A stretch of DNA of 40,769 nucleotides from Candidatus Methanoperedens sp. Its GTDB lineage: Archaea; Halobacteriota; Methanosarcinia; Methanosarcinales; Methanoperedenaceae. The notes below the pieces were generated by a model, which was not told the DNA's origin, ran no database searches, and saw only the letters and a program-made list of their open reading frames with translations. The translations under genes and the position numbers were made by a program. The DNA lies in contig JAPZAP010000061.1 of assembly GCA_027460585.1 (NCBI GenBank), positions 1-40,769 on the forward strand, read 5' to 3'. Shown here piece by piece: positions 1 to 8,856 of this stretch (its first letter is position 1; every line of letters begins with the position of its first letter).

Positions 1-162
1 GAGAAGATCGTCACCGCCCTGCGCGACACCTTCAAAGTGGCGTACGTCGCGCCTGGCCACTGCACCGGCGAGCCCACGTTTACTGCGCTCAAGAAGGCAT
101 TCGGAGATCGCTACCTCTACGCCGGACTGGGTACAACCTTGGTTGCCTTGAGATTTTTATAG
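1..162 (+). CDS. C-terminal end of an MBL-fold metallohydrolase (partial)
   Basis: The first 53 codons are open in frame 1 and end at TAG 160-162. The peptide contains APGHCTGEPTFTALKKAFG followed by RYLYAGLGTTL. From memory, this is the C-terminal signature of archaeal and bacterial MBL-fold proteins related to 7,8-dihydropterin-6-methyl-4-(beta-D-ribofuranosyl)-aminobenzene 5'-phosphate synthase. The His and Cys of PGHCTG lie in the last metal-binding segment. The start lies outside the window. The stretch is clearly richer in GC than the AT-rich DNA that follows, so codon use differs from its neighbours. The family call rests on this short tail only. Confidence 0.6.
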   Translation, partial: EKIVTALRDTFKVAYVAPGHCTGEPTFTALKKAFGDRYLYAGLGTTLVALRFL

Positions 163-647
163 AGGCGACATAATTGCTTTGGGGTTGGTGGTTTGTTATA
201 ACGATTGATTTTAATTTGGGTTGTTGAATCCTATCATTTGGTATCATATTCAATAATATATACTTAATATTATATAACTTTATATTTATTATTAACCATA
301 CCGCTATATCCCATAGTTCCAATAAAATAGGTCAAATGCCAAACTTAGGAACAGCTTTAAGGTAATCCTTTTTTATGACCTCAAACGGCAATACTTGGTT
401 AAAGTAAAAGCCTCTAATAGAATTTGCGACATCACCCCTGCGAACTGCGCCGGATCGCGCTTAAAATTGGCTTAATACGATAATCACTCAGCTCGAAACC
501 GACCGGAAAAATGCTGATTTTGAGACTCAAGAAAAAATTCAGCGATTGAAGAAATTTGGGAAAAATTGAACATGCAGTGATTTTTATTTCTTGCAAAGAA
601 AGATATTTAAGGCAATAAACGAATTCTAAATCAGGAGTGATGAATTC
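163..647. other. AT-rich intergenic region with a possible gene remnant
   Basis: I see no intact gene in this stretch. Positions 163-430 are very AT-rich and carry only scattered stops. At 471-569 the plus strand reads in frame as a hydrophilic, helix-like C-terminus (ITQLETDRKNADFE, later IQRLKKFGKN, then TGA), but the frame is closed upstream by TAA and there is no start codon. It looks like the end of a decayed gene rather than a functional one. The promoter of the PAS gene must lie in the last 100 bases. Confidence 0.35.
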
Positions 648-1046
648 ATGGCAAAAATAGAATCTAAAGCACATCCACATGAAGAATTAATGAAAGGGGT
701 TTACGGGCAACTGAAACAAATATTCGATGAATCAAAACAAGCTATCTATGTATATCTCGATGACCACCACATGATATATAATCAAAGATTTGCTTCTTTA
801 TTAGGATACAAATCAGTTGAAGAATTGTCAACAGTAAAAGAACCATTTATTGAAGCTTTTGTAATGGATAAAAGCCAGGAAATTCTTGTACATGCTTACA
901 GGCATGCAATGGAAGATAAGATTGGTTCCTGTATTGAGATTTCATTAAAAAAGAAAACAGGGGAGTCAATAAATGTCAAAGTAATCCTGGTTCCGATAAG
1001 TTATATGGGAGAACTGCTTGCCCTCCACTTTATATCAAAAATCTGA
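648..1046 (+). CDS. stand-alone PAS domain protein
   Basis: The 132-aa protein consists of about 20 residues of leader and then a single PAS domain, recognised from the run FDESKQAIYVYLDDHHMIYN, the helical RFASLLGYKSVEEL segment, and the terminal beta strands around GESINVKVILVPI. There is no kinase, cyclase or other output domain, so it would act through a partner. The start ATG is preceded by AGGAG at 632-636. It lies 168 bp upstream of a receiver-only protein on the same strand, which suggests a split signalling pair. The ligand cannot be told from sequence. Short PAS-only proteins are common in methanogens and ANME archaea. Confidence 0.7.
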   Translation: MAKIESKAHPHEELMKGVYGQLKQIFDESKQAIYVYLDDHHMIYNQRFASLLGYKSVEELSTVKEPFIEAFVMDKSQEILVHAYRHAMEDKIGSCIEISLKKKTGESINVKVILVPISYMGELLALHFISKI

Positions 1047-1214
1047 TTGACAGTAAATGGAAGGAATCGTGGCATTTTACATAAATTACTTATTATAAGG
1101 ATTAATAAAATGACTAGTAAGTGTTTTAGTCAATAGATTATAATATATTGCATAGCAGAGTAACTATGTTTATAATTTCCTATACGTTAAAAAAACAAAA
1201 GGAATAAAGATATT

Positions 1215-1640
1215 ATGAAGCCTAAAGTCCTTATTGTGGATGATGACCCGGTTAATATTGAAGTTTTAGAGGGTTATCTATCGAAAGATTATGATATTTT
1301 GAAAGCTCACGATGGATATGAGGCAATAACCATTGTGGAGGCAAATCCTCCTGATATCATATTGCTTGACATATTGATGCCAGGGATGAATGGATATGAA
1401 GTTTGTAAGAAACTTAAAGATGATCGTAAAACCGATCATATTCCTATCATTATGGTTACATCTCTGCGTGAAATAGAGGATAGGAATAAAGCAATCGAAG
1501 CAGGAGCGGATGATTTTATAACTAAACCATTTGATGTAGTTGAATTGTCTGTGAGAGTGAAATCGTATCTCAGGACAAAACTATATTATGATACTATGTT
1601 GGGCAACGCTAGTTTTCAACTTCATTTGCTGGTCTTATAA
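1215..1640 (+). CDS. response regulator receiver protein, C-terminus possibly truncated
   Basis: This 141-aa protein is a CheY/PleD-type receiver. The acidic pocket is D9-D11, the phosphoacceptor is D52 in LLDILMPGMNG, the switch Thr is T82 and the conserved Lys is K104 in TKPF. All catalytic residues are present, so phosphotransfer is expected to work. Residues 1-120 match the domain well; the last 20 residues after YLRTKLYYD turn into an unrelated hydrophobic tail. In related archaeal proteins the same linker often leads into another domain, so this may be the front half of a longer regulator cut by a frameshift. No histidine kinase lies nearby; the PAS protein upstream is the only signalling neighbour. 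Confidence 0.8.
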   Translation: MKPKVLIVDDDPVNIEVLEGYLSKDYDILKAHDGYEAITIVEANPPDIILLDILMPGMNGYEVCKKLKDDRKTDHIPIIMVTSLREIEDRNKAIEAGADDFITKPFDVVELSVRVKSYLRTKLYYDTMLGNASFQLHLLVL

Positions 1641-1786
1641 ACATGATCCTATGTTTTGAAAAGAATAATTATACTATATGAAAAACTGCATATAATTTTT
1701 AGAAATATGCATGCTAAGACGAATGACGACCCGGCGGGATGTTGCACGTTAACCAAACTTTCAACACGAATTGGAACGGTATCTTG

Positions 1787-2104
1787 CTAACCTAAAATAT
1801 GATTAAATGCTTTATGCAGTATTTGATTATCCGAAAGATTCCCGCTGCTCTTTAATTTATCTACCTGTATCATGAATCTTTCAATATTCCCGCTCTCAAA
1901 ATTATTTTTCTCTGCAAACCTCATCGCTATACTTTTCAATTCTCTTTTGGACGAATACTTCCTGGTCATCTTTTCATCTATAAAATTGAATATGCACCCG
2001 CATTTTTCATGTCCTATGGTCGGAGTTGACGGATTTGCAGATGTTTTTATGTAATCCCTGAATGTACCGCCATCAATGACCTCTCCGCACTCGCATATTA
2101 TCAT
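1787..2104 (-). CDS. small Cys-containing protein of unknown function
   Basis: The 105-aa reading frame starts at ATG 2104, chosen over an upstream start because AGGTGG stands seven bases before it. The N-terminus has CECG (C4, C6) and a later CGC pair, a spacing that could bind zinc. The rest is charged and helical (KMTRKYSSKRELKSIAMRF) without membrane segments. I do not recognise the family. It is transcribed opposite to its neighbours and appears monocistronic. Confidence 0.5.
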   Translation of the reverse strand: MIICECGEVIDGGTFRDYIKTSANPSTPTIGHEKCGCIFNFIDEKMTRKYSSKRELKSIAMRFAEKNNFESGNIERFMIQVDKLKSSGNLSDNQILHKAFNHILG

Positions 2105-2146
2105 TTTACCACCACCTTTTTTTCTAATAAATAATATATTCACCAA

Positions 2147-2709
2147 GGGGTTTCATCGTCCCACTGGCTCTCTCCTTACTGAATAATTAATATCAATTAA
2201 AACTAACAAAGTCCATGCTCATATATATATTTTTTGATTGATGGTGAGTGTAAAATCTTTTTGTGTTACAATATTATAAATCGTAAATACGCTATCATAA
2301 ATCTGCGTTCATCAGCGTTCATCTGCGGTTTTTTATTTTCAAAATTTTATGATAGCCCCCCAACACCAAACTTTTTGACAGCCTCGATTGATGGGACTTT
2401 TGACAAAACTATACTCTGACAGGTATTTTATTTTTCGCCGTGTTCTGACCTAATTTTAATATAAATTTCAAGCCATCCCACATTCTCAAGCCATCTTTTC
2501 TCCTGATATATCTTTGCGAACATTCTTTGAAATGCCCTGAACTCTTTATAATAAAATATAAAACGAAGTAAATCAATATAAGAAAGAGAATATACTTAAC
2601 CCTTAACCTTTAGACCATAATTTATGAGGCATTTAATAAATTATGCAAAAGAGAATGAGAAATCAAGGATTAATCTATATATAGGTTATTTAAAGATGAG
2701 AGGACCAAA
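2147..2709. other. intergenic region with an inverted repeat and a possible gene remnant
   Basis: There is no intact gene in these 563 bases. The stretch holds the 11-bp inverted repeat described separately and, on the minus strand from about 2570 to TAA at 2428-2430, an open reading stretch with a plausible protein end (KEFRAFQRMFAKIYQEKRW and a charged tail) that has no upstream start in context. I read this as a possible remnant, not a gene. The last 100 bases should contain the promoter of the protease gene, with TATA-like sequence around 2675-2690. Confidence 0.3.
2291..2356. repeat. 11-bp perfect inverted repeat around direct repeats
   Basis: GCTATCATAAA at 2291-2301 pairs perfectly with TTTATGATAGC at 2346-2356. 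The 44-base spacer contains the near-duplicate words TGCGTTCATC and GCGTTCATCTGCGG. The arrangement could be a miniature inverted-repeat relic or a cruciform. No coding function is visible. Confidence 0.45.
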
Positions 2710-3813
2710 ATGATTACATCGTTCCAGATTGGGAAAATAATGGGAATACCCATTAAATTGCACATTACGTTTCTACTGATAATCCCTGTAATGGGATACA
2801 TTTTTGCAAACAATATCCCGGTATTTGGTTTTAGCGATGTTGATTCCTTTTTTCTTCGTTATGCTCTTGGCATATCCGTGGCGATCCTGCTCTTCACCAG
2901 TGTTTTATTACATGAACTCGGTCATTCATTTGTTGCATTAAAACATGGTACGAATATACAAGGAATTACACTTTTCCTTTTTGGAGGTGTTTCTTCTTTA
3001 GAGGAGATACCGAGAAACCCGAAAGTTGAGTTCAAAATGGCGCTTGCCGGACCAAGTGTCAGTCTTTTGATCTGGTCTGTATTGACCATATTTATTAAAC
3101 TTCTCAATGCCGATACAATTATGAATACCACGACGCCTTTGAATCCTGTTCTACGGGTTGTCTGGCTCATAGGGTATATAAACATAGTTCTTTTCATTTT
3201 TAACCTGATCCCCGCATTTCCAATGGATGGGGGAAGGGTGTTAAGGGCAGTGCTTGCAGAAAGGATGTCTTATAAAAAAGCGACCAGCACTGCTGCAAAT
3301 GTGGGTAAGATGTTCGCGATCTTTATGGGTATTATCGGGTTGATCATACCTGGCGGTTTGTGGTACATACTCATTGCATTTTTCATTTATATTGGGGCAT
3401 CAGAAGAAGATAAGTCCACCCAGATCAGCGTCACGCTCGAAGGTTTGAAAATAAGGGATATCATGACCAGGGATATAAAGACCGTGCCTTCAGGAATGAC
3501 AGCGGATGAACTTGTGGAGTTAATGTTCAGGTTCAAGCATATGGGCTATCCTGTCGTTGAAGGGGATGAAGTAATAGGCATTGTAACTTTTAATGATGTC
3601 CAGAATATTCCTAAAGAGGAGCGCAAGAAAGTCCTGATATCAGATATAATGACCAAAGAGATTATCAATCTGAAAGAAGATGATGAAGCCGTTAAAGCAT
3701 TAAAAATTATGACAATAAATAATATAGGAAGAATTATTATCTTAAATGAAAAGAAAATGACCGGCATTGTTACAAGAACAGACCTGCTGAGGTCTGTACA
3801 ATTACTGGAATGA
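2710..3813 (+). CDS. site-2 protease (M50) with C-terminal CBS pair
   Basis: The 367-aa membrane protein has the zinc motif HELGH at residues 68-72 and the third ligand in NLIPAFPMDGGR (D173), with about six hydrophobic segments up to residue 225. Residues 245-365 form two CBS domains (KIRDIMTRDIKTVPSG and ISDIMTKEI). This is the SpoIVFB/archaeal S2P class, in which the CBS pair senses nucleotides or energy state and the protease cleaves transmembrane substrates. All catalytic residues are present. The stop is one base from the start of the next gene, so the two are almost certainly cotranscribed. Confidence 0.92.
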   Translation: MITSFQIGKIMGIPIKLHITFLLIIPVMGYIFANNIPVFGFSDVDSFFLRYALGISVAILLFTSVLLHELGHSFVALKHGTNIQGITLFLFGGVSSLEEIPRNPKVEFKMALAGPSVSLLIWSVLTIFIKLLNADTIMNTTTPLNPVLRVVWLIGYINIVLFIFNLIPAFPMDGGRVLRAVLAERMSYKKATSTAANVGKMFAIFMGIIGLIIPGGLWYILIAFFIYIGASEEDKSTQISVTLEGLKIRDIMTRDIKTVPSGMTADELVELMFRFKHMGYPVVEGDEVIGIVTFNDVQNIPKEERKKVLISDIMTKEIINLKEDDEAVKALKIMTINNIGRIIILNEKKMTGIVTRTDLLRSVQLLE

Positions 3814-3814
3814 C

Positions 3815-5083
3815 ATGAATAACAGTACATATAATTTAAGCTGCAATTTTAATTGCAAGAATCCACTTTCTATTCCTGGAAAGATCATCATTGTCGGAAC
3901 GGCTCATGTTTCTGAAAAAAGCATTGCGGAAGTAAACGCAGTAATTGAAAGGGAAAAACCGGATATCGTGGCTGTTGAACTTGATAAAGGAAGATTCCAG
4001 GCGATCAAGGGTGAAGAAGAGGTAAAGGAAATCAACCTTAAAGAACTCTTAAGCGGCGGGAAAATCTACTATTTCATGCTCCACTGGCTTCTTGCATATG
4101 TGCAGAAGAAAATCGGTTCAGATACCGGCGTAAAACCCGGGGCTGAAATGATGGCAGCTATCGAACAGGCCGAAAAATCCGGGGCAAAGGTCGCACTTAT
4201 TGACAGGGATATCCAGGTCACTCTTGGACGTTTCTGGAACAGGATGTCTTTTTTTGAGAAATTGAAGCTTTTTGTCTCTCTTGTGGGAGCATCTCTTGGT
4301 TTTGGCTCCGAAAAAATAGATATTGAAACGATCACGAATGAGGACGTTGTTACCCAGCTTATCGAAGAACTAAGGAAACTTGCTCCCAGCGCGGCAATAG
4401 TCCTGATTGATGAAAGAGATGCATTTATGGCTAAGAATCTTCTTGACCTGTCAAATCAGGGTAAAGTAGTTGCAGTCGTTGGAGCAGGCCACCGTGAAGG
4501 TATCCAGAAATATCTCGACGCCCCTGAGACCTTGCCGACAATAGACGAATTGACAACTATCCCAAAAAAAGGCTTTAACTGGCTAAAAGCCATAACTATC
4601 GCATTAATTTTAATGATAGTCGGAATGCTGGCTCTTCTTGTTATTTCTGGCGGGGTTTCCATCTGGACACTACTTACTGCAATGTTTTATCTCTTTGTGA
4701 CCCAGGGGATACTTTCAGGCATCTTTGTCCTTTTAGCAGGTGGGCATCCGCTTTCAGCATTGACCGCTTTTAGTCTTGCATGGTTTGGATTTCTGCACCC
4801 ATTTCTTGCAATAGGCTGGCTTGCAGGATATGTTGAAGCGCATTTGCGTCCCTTTACGACAATGGATTTAAAAACTATAATGAAAGCTGAGACTTTTAGT
4901 GAGTTAATGAATAATAGATTGTTCCGTATTATTCTTGTAGCAGGCATGGCGAATCTTGGAAGTATGATCGGAACTTTTGTAGCTATTCCTATCATGGTAT
5001 ATTACTTTGGAATAACAAATCCCCTTGAAATACTTAAATTGGCATTCGAAACTGGATTAAAAGCATTGTCAGGATTAATTTAA
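3815..5083 (+). CDS. TraB/PrgY-family membrane protein
   Basis: The 422-aa product has an N-terminal TraB/GumN-like domain with IIVGTAHVS near residue 28, VAVELD near residue 52, the conserved ALIDRDIQVTL segment, and the second glycine-His motif VVGAGHREGI. Residues from about 245 onward form four to six transmembrane helices. The family includes enterococcal pheromone shutdown proteins and is thought to be an inactive or metal-dependent peptidase relative. In archaea its substrate is unknown. It starts one base after the site-2 protease stop, which suggests a shared role at the membrane. Confidence 0.88.
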   Translation: MNNSTYNLSCNFNCKNPLSIPGKIIIVGTAHVSEKSIAEVNAVIEREKPDIVAVELDKGRFQAIKGEEEVKEINLKELLSGGKIYYFMLHWLLAYVQKKIGSDTGVKPGAEMMAAIEQAEKSGAKVALIDRDIQVTLGRFWNRMSFFEKLKLFVSLVGASLGFGSEKIDIETITNEDVVTQLIEELRKLAPSAAIVLIDERDAFMAKNLLDLSNQGKVVAVVGAGHREGIQKYLDAPETLPTIDELTTIPKKGFNWLKAITIALILMIVGMLALLVISGGVSIWTLLTAMFYLFVTQGILSGIFVLLAGGHPLSALTAFSLAWFGFLHPFLAIGWLAGYVEAHLRPFTTMDLKTIMKAETFSELMNNRLFRIILVAGMANLGSMIGTFVAIPIMVYYFGITNPLEILKLAFETGLKALSGLI

Positions 5084-5261
5084 CATATTTTGCGCTCTTC
5101 AGATGTGACTCGGATATTTAATTCGATATACATATCTGAGTAATAAGACTGGCAATATACCGTATAGACGTCGTATAAATGATTCCTTTTTAATTCAGAT
5201 TTTTCGTAAATGATAAGATTTATATCTAATAGCCAACAATCATCTTATAGGGAGTAATTTT

Positions 5262-5639
5262 ATGGACAAAGTAGTACATTTTGAAATACCAGCAGATGAT
5301 GTTGAAAGAGCAAAGAAATTCTACAAAAAAGTCTTTGATTGGAAGATGGAGGCCTTTTCAGATATGGAATACACAATGATCCAGACGACTGCGGTTGATG
5401 AGAACCATATGCCGACGGAGCAGGGTGCAATAAATGGAGGAATGATGAAAAGGCAGGTTCCGGTCAAATGTCCTGTTATCACGATAGCTGTCCAGGATAT
5501 CGAGCAGACATTGAATAATGTGAAAAAAATGGGGGGCGAATCGGTCAGGGGAAAAATGCAGGTCGGAGATATGGGTTATGCTGCCTATTTCAAAGATACT
5601 GAAGGTAATGTGATAGGTCTCTGGCAAAAGATTAGTTGA
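5262..5639 (+). CDS. VOC family protein (glyoxalase/bleomycin-resistance fold)
   Basis: This 125-aa protein is a single vicinal-oxygen-chelate module pair: VVHFEIPADDVERAKKFYKK at the start, FDWKMEAF, a glycine-rich AINGGMM turn, VQDIEQTL, and the terminal DTEGNVIGLWQ strand. Such small VOC proteins bind a metal and act as lyases, dioxygenases or binding proteins, and sequence alone does not decide which. GGGAG sits nine bases before the ATG. It opens a set of accessory genes with relatives mostly in bacteria. Confidence 0.85.
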   Translation: MDKVVHFEIPADDVERAKKFYKKVFDWKMEAFSDMEYTMIQTTAVDENHMPTEQGAINGGMMKRQVPVKCPVITIAVQDIEQTLNNVKKMGGESVRGKMQVGDMGYAAYFKDTEGNVIGLWQKIS

Positions 5640-5757
5640 TAAGTAAACTAATCAAAACGATCAAGCCTTCCCATAGTGAAATTTTCATATCGTTTCTGAA
5701 GCTTGTTGCTTCTGGAAAAGTCAGGAGAGAGATAGAATGAAAATAAGGGGAATCTAA

Positions 5758-6027
5758 ATGACGGGCGTGAATCATGAGGTCACAGCCCCAGAAAGAATTA
5801 TCGGCACTTTTGAATTTGAAGGGCTTCCGGAAAAAGGTCATGTAATTCTCCAAACGGCGAGATTTGAAAGCTTACCAGGCAACAGGACAAGGCTAACGTC
5901 ACAATCTGTTTTCCAGTCGGTTGCTGACCGTGATGGTATGCTCCAGTCGGGCATGGAAAGGGGCGTCAATGATTCATATGATCGTCTCGACGAACTTCTT
6001 GCAAAGATGAAATTGGGAGGGGATTAA
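5758..6027 (+). pseudogene. AHSA1/SRPBCC domain protein, N-terminal half missing
   Basis: The 89 codons match the second half of an AHSA1-type SRPBCC protein: [19 protein letters not shown], then [18 protein letters not shown], and [20 protein letters not shown]. Full-length members have about 150 residues, and the family usually has about 60 residues before the GVNHEV strand. None of that is found in any frame in the 118 bases back to the preceding gene. The ATG used here falls within the domain. The gene is therefore probably a truncated relic, although a shortened protein may still be made. Confidence 0.7.
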
Positions 6028-6028
6028 A

Positions 6029-6613
6029 ATCAGAAAAATAAGCGTATTTATTCACCTGACAGTCGATGGCTTCTTTGCGGGGCCAAACGGTGAAATAGAT
6101 TGGTTCAAGGTAATTAAAAAAGATGACGAGTGGGATAAGTATACCCATGAACAGTCGTCCAGATCAGGCAATACGCTGATTTTTGGCCGTACGACCTATG
6201 AGATGATGAAAAGCTACTGGCCCACCCCGGATGCGATCAGGAATGACCCCGCCATGGCCAGGGTCGTGGACAATAGCCAAAAAATTGTTTTTTCAAAAAC
6301 GCAGCAGAATGTGGAAGAAGGACGTAATTAAAAAAACATCAAGCTCTTACATGAAATAAAGCCGGAAGAAATTATCAAAATGAAAGAGCAGGAGAGCGGA
6401 GATTTCACAATATTGGGTAGCGGTTCCATCGTGCAACAGTTTGCAAACCTAGGTCTCATCGATGAATACCACCTTGTGGTCGTCCCTGTGATTTTAGGCG
6501 CTGGCAAAAGCTTATTCAAAGATATTAAAGAGATGAGCCTGAAACTTCTCGGAGCTAGAGGATTTAAAAATGGGATCGTCTTGATTAAATACATATCCGC
6601 TGAAAGCATTTGA
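6029..6613 (+). pseudogene. dihydrofolate reductase family (RibD C-terminal) gene with an in-frame stop
   Basis: A continuous frame from about 6029 to TGA at 6611-6613 encodes a DHFR/RibD-C domain of about 190 residues: RKISVFIHLTVDGFFAGPNG, the LIFGRTTYEMM strand-helix, and after the break the LGSGSIVQQF segment and LVVVPVILGAGKSLF. The frame is closed once, by TAA at 6329-6331, with matching protein on both sides and no frame change. The expected start codon also reads ATC (6029-6031), where an ATG would fit. Two lesions make this a pseudogene, unless the sequence has errors. It follows the AHSA1 relic by one base, so they were once an operon. Confidence 0.8.
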
Positions 6614-6634
6614 GGGCGGCATGGAGGAAAAAAT

Positions 6635-7018
6635 ATGAAAGAATTTATGCTTCTTATACGAAACTATGGTGATGCAAAAGCATCATGGTCAGATGAAAGG
6701 CACCTTGATTTCATTAAAAAATGTGAGATATACATTGGAAATTTGAAAAGTCATAATAAATTGATAGCAGCCCAACCACTCATTCTTGAAGGGATTATTA
6801 TTAAGAGGTCAAATCAGGAATGGAATGAAAATGTTATTTCAAAAGACAAAGAAGTCCAGGTAGGATATTACCACATTTTAGCAAATGACATCGATGAGGC
6901 TATTAGCATTGCGAAAGATAATCCCGAATTTGAATACGTCTCTTCTGCAAGTATTGAGGTAAGACCTATAAAGATAAATGAAAAGGAAACTGCATTTGTA
7001 TATCCGATAAATGATTAA
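6635..7018 (+). CDS. YCII-related domain protein
   Basis: The 127-aa protein opens with MKEFMLLIRNYGDAKASWSD, typical of YCII/DGPF-type proteins, and carries the middle QVGYYHILANDIDEAISIAK segment and the closing IEVRPI strand. The fold is a ferredoxin-like barrel with a possible His/Asp active site, and the biochemical role is unknown. GGAGG lies about ten bases upstream of the ATG. In bacteria this family often sits with VOC, AHSA1 and DHFR-like genes, as it does here. This copy looks intact. Confidence 0.75.
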   Translation: MKEFMLLIRNYGDAKASWSDERHLDFIKKCEIYIGNLKSHNKLIAAQPLILEGIIIKRSNQEWNENVISKDKEVQVGYYHILANDIDEAISIAKDNPEFEYVSSASIEVRPIKINEKETAFVYPIND

Positions 7019-7049
7019 TTGAATAAATTTGAAAATAAGACTAAAAATT

Positions 7050-7439
7050 ATGAACAAAAGAATTTTCAAAAGCATCGGCGCAATTCTGGCAGGATTTATC
7101 ACTGTTTTTTTATTGTCTATCATCACTGATTTCGTTTTAGAATCAGCAGGTATTTTTCCGCCTCCGGGTACAGGACTTTTCACGACACGGATGCTTATGA
7201 TTGCGCTTGTATATCGTTGCGCTTACACGGTTTTTGGTGGTAACGTAACTGCAAACCTTGCGCCAGACCGGCCAATGCACCATGCCATCGTACTTGGAAT
7301 AATCGGGGTCATAACAGCTACACTCGGTGCGGTCGCAGGGTGGAATCTATCGCAACATTGGTATCCGATCGCACTTATCATTACTGCGCTGCCTTGTACG
7401 TGGTTGGGCGGCAAATTGAAAACTAAAGCAAAAAAATAA
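7050..7439 (+). CDS. small integral membrane protein
   Basis: Using ATG 7050 (an upstream TTG at 7029 is also possible) gives 129 residues with four hydrophobic helices: an N-terminal one from about residue 6 (SIGAILAGFITVFLLSI), one before the FGGN turn, one around HHAIVLGIIGVITATLGAV, and a last one at YPIALIITALPCTWLGG. The charged KTKAKK tail suggests a cytoplasmic C-terminus. I do not recognise a named family. It ends two bases before the convergent rhodanese gene. Confidence 0.6.
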   Translation: MNKRIFKSIGAILAGFITVFLLSIITDFVLESAGIFPPPGTGLFTTRMLMIALVYRCAYTVFGGNVTANLAPDRPMHHAIVLGIIGVITATLGAVAGWNLSQHWYPIALIITALPCTWLGGKLKTKAKK

Positions 7440-7441
7440 TC

Positions 7442-8806
7442 TTAGCGGCTGCCGCTTCTTGTAAGATTACCTCTCTCTTTCCATGCTGTCATGCCTCCGA
7501 TCAGGTTATACACTTTTTTAAACCCATCACGCGCCAGTATGCTGGCTGCAAGGCTTGACCTTTTACCTGTGGAGCATGCACAGACCACAGAACTGTCTGA
7601 AGGAACTTCAGCCACTCTTTTCTCAAGCTCTCCAACATAAATATTCACCGCGCCCGGAATGTGGCCCTGGGCATATTCATCTTTCTCGCGAACATCCAGC
7701 ACGAAAAGTTCACCTCTTTTCAGTTTTTCATGAAGATCGCCAACAGTATATAAACCGGTTTGCTCAAGAGGCATTCCGCGATTATGCCAGACCTCGATTC
7801 CTTTGCAAAGGTAACCTCTGACTTTATCAAACCCGATCCGCTCAAGATATAGTTTCGCTGCCTTAACATCTCTCTGCCTTTCGGTCACAAGCAGGATATC
7901 CTTTTCAGGATCAAGAATCCAGCCTGCAAAATTAGGCAATCCACTGAGCCAGATATTATAAGATCTTTTGATATGGCCGCCTGCAAATGACAGAAGAGAA
8001 CGGGTATCTACCACTGTGCAGTCTTTCATGGCGTCTTCGAAAGTGGGAGCATCCATTGGCTGGACCATTCTTTGCTCAAGTAATTGTGGACCATTCAGGT
8101 TGTGAGCCGACATCCTGGAAAAATAAGGAGGAAGCCGGATATTTTCTTTCGTCTTAATTTCGATAAATTGCTCACATGTGATCCCAAGCATAGGATTCAT
8201 GGCTCGCTCGTAACCGATCGTGCTTATTGGAATGTCTGACATTGTGCCGCCGCACGCTGAGCCTGCTCCGTGCGCCGGATACAGGATAGTTCCATCACCT
8301 AACGGGAGGAGTTTTCCATGAAGGGATTCATGAAGCACACCTGCGTATTCAGCGGTCTTCTCCATGCCGGAAAGATCAGTCCTCCCGACATTGCCGTAAA
8401 AAAGCGCATCTCCTGAAAAAACAGCAAGAGGCGTATCTTCGGAGGACGGATACAGCACAAAACTGAGGCTTTCCGGGGAATGACCTGGTGTCTCTATAAC
8501 TTTAATTCTCATTCCTCCGATATCAAAAATGTCATTTTCGGTTGCAGGCTCGCCATAGCCAAAATCACGTCGATCACTGTGGATTATCCTGCAACCCGCC
8601 AGGCGCTCAAGTTCCAGTGATCCAACCAGGTAGTCCTCGTTGAGGTGTGTCTCGAAAACAAATCGTATCGTGCTGCATTTGTTTTTTGTGATTTCAATAT
8701 ACGATTCCACATCCCTTTTAGGATCAACTACGAATGCATCATTTTCATTCCCCACAATATATGAGAAATGAGCAAGCCCTTCTGAAATGATTCTTTCTAT
8801 GAACAT
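7442..8806 (-). CDS. MBL-fold / double rhodanese fusion (persulfide dioxygenase-like)
   Basis: Residues 1-230 of this 454-aa protein are an MBL domain; residues from about 255 form two rhodanese domains. The usual THxHxDH motif reads THLNEDY, so two of its metal ligands are changed. In ETHE1-type dioxygenases iron is held by the first His of that motif, the His of GHS and the Asp of SGD. All three remain (THLN, TPGHSPES, SGDALFYGN). The second rhodanese has the active-site loop CSTGKRS with its Cys, while the first has no Cys in that position and is likely structural. The expected role is oxidation or transfer of persulfide sulfur in the cytoplasm. Confidence 0.85.
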   Translation of the reverse strand: MFIERIISEGLAHFSYIVGNENDAFVVDPKRDVESYIEITKNKCSTIRFVFETHLNEDYLVGSLELERLAGCRIIHSDRRDFGYGEPATENDIFDIGGMRIKVIETPGHSPESLSFVLYPSSEDTPLAVFSGDALFYGNVGRTDLSGMEKTAEYAGVLHESLHGKLLPLGDGTILYPAHGAGSACGGTMSDIPISTIGYERAMNPMLGITCEQFIEIKTKENIRLPPYFSRMSAHNLNGPQLLEQRMVQPMDAPTFEDAMKDCTVVDTRSLLSFAGGHIKRSYNIWLSGLPNFAGWILDPEKDILLVTERQRDVKAAKLYLERIGFDKVRGYLCKGIEVWHNRGMPLEQTGLYTVGDLHEKLKRGELFVLDVREKDEYAQGHIPGAVNIYVGELEKRVAEVPSDSSVVCACSTGKRSSLAASILARDGFKKVYNLIGGMTAWKERGNLTRSGSR

Positions 8807-8856
8807 ATATTTTCACCGTATGAATAAATTATTGGCATTGATATTTTCTGATCGAT

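Noticed and set aside
6329-6331. Read-through of the TAA in the DHFR-family gene
   Set aside because: TAA is not a recoded stop in archaea that I know of, and the gene also lacks a normal start, so decay is simpler.
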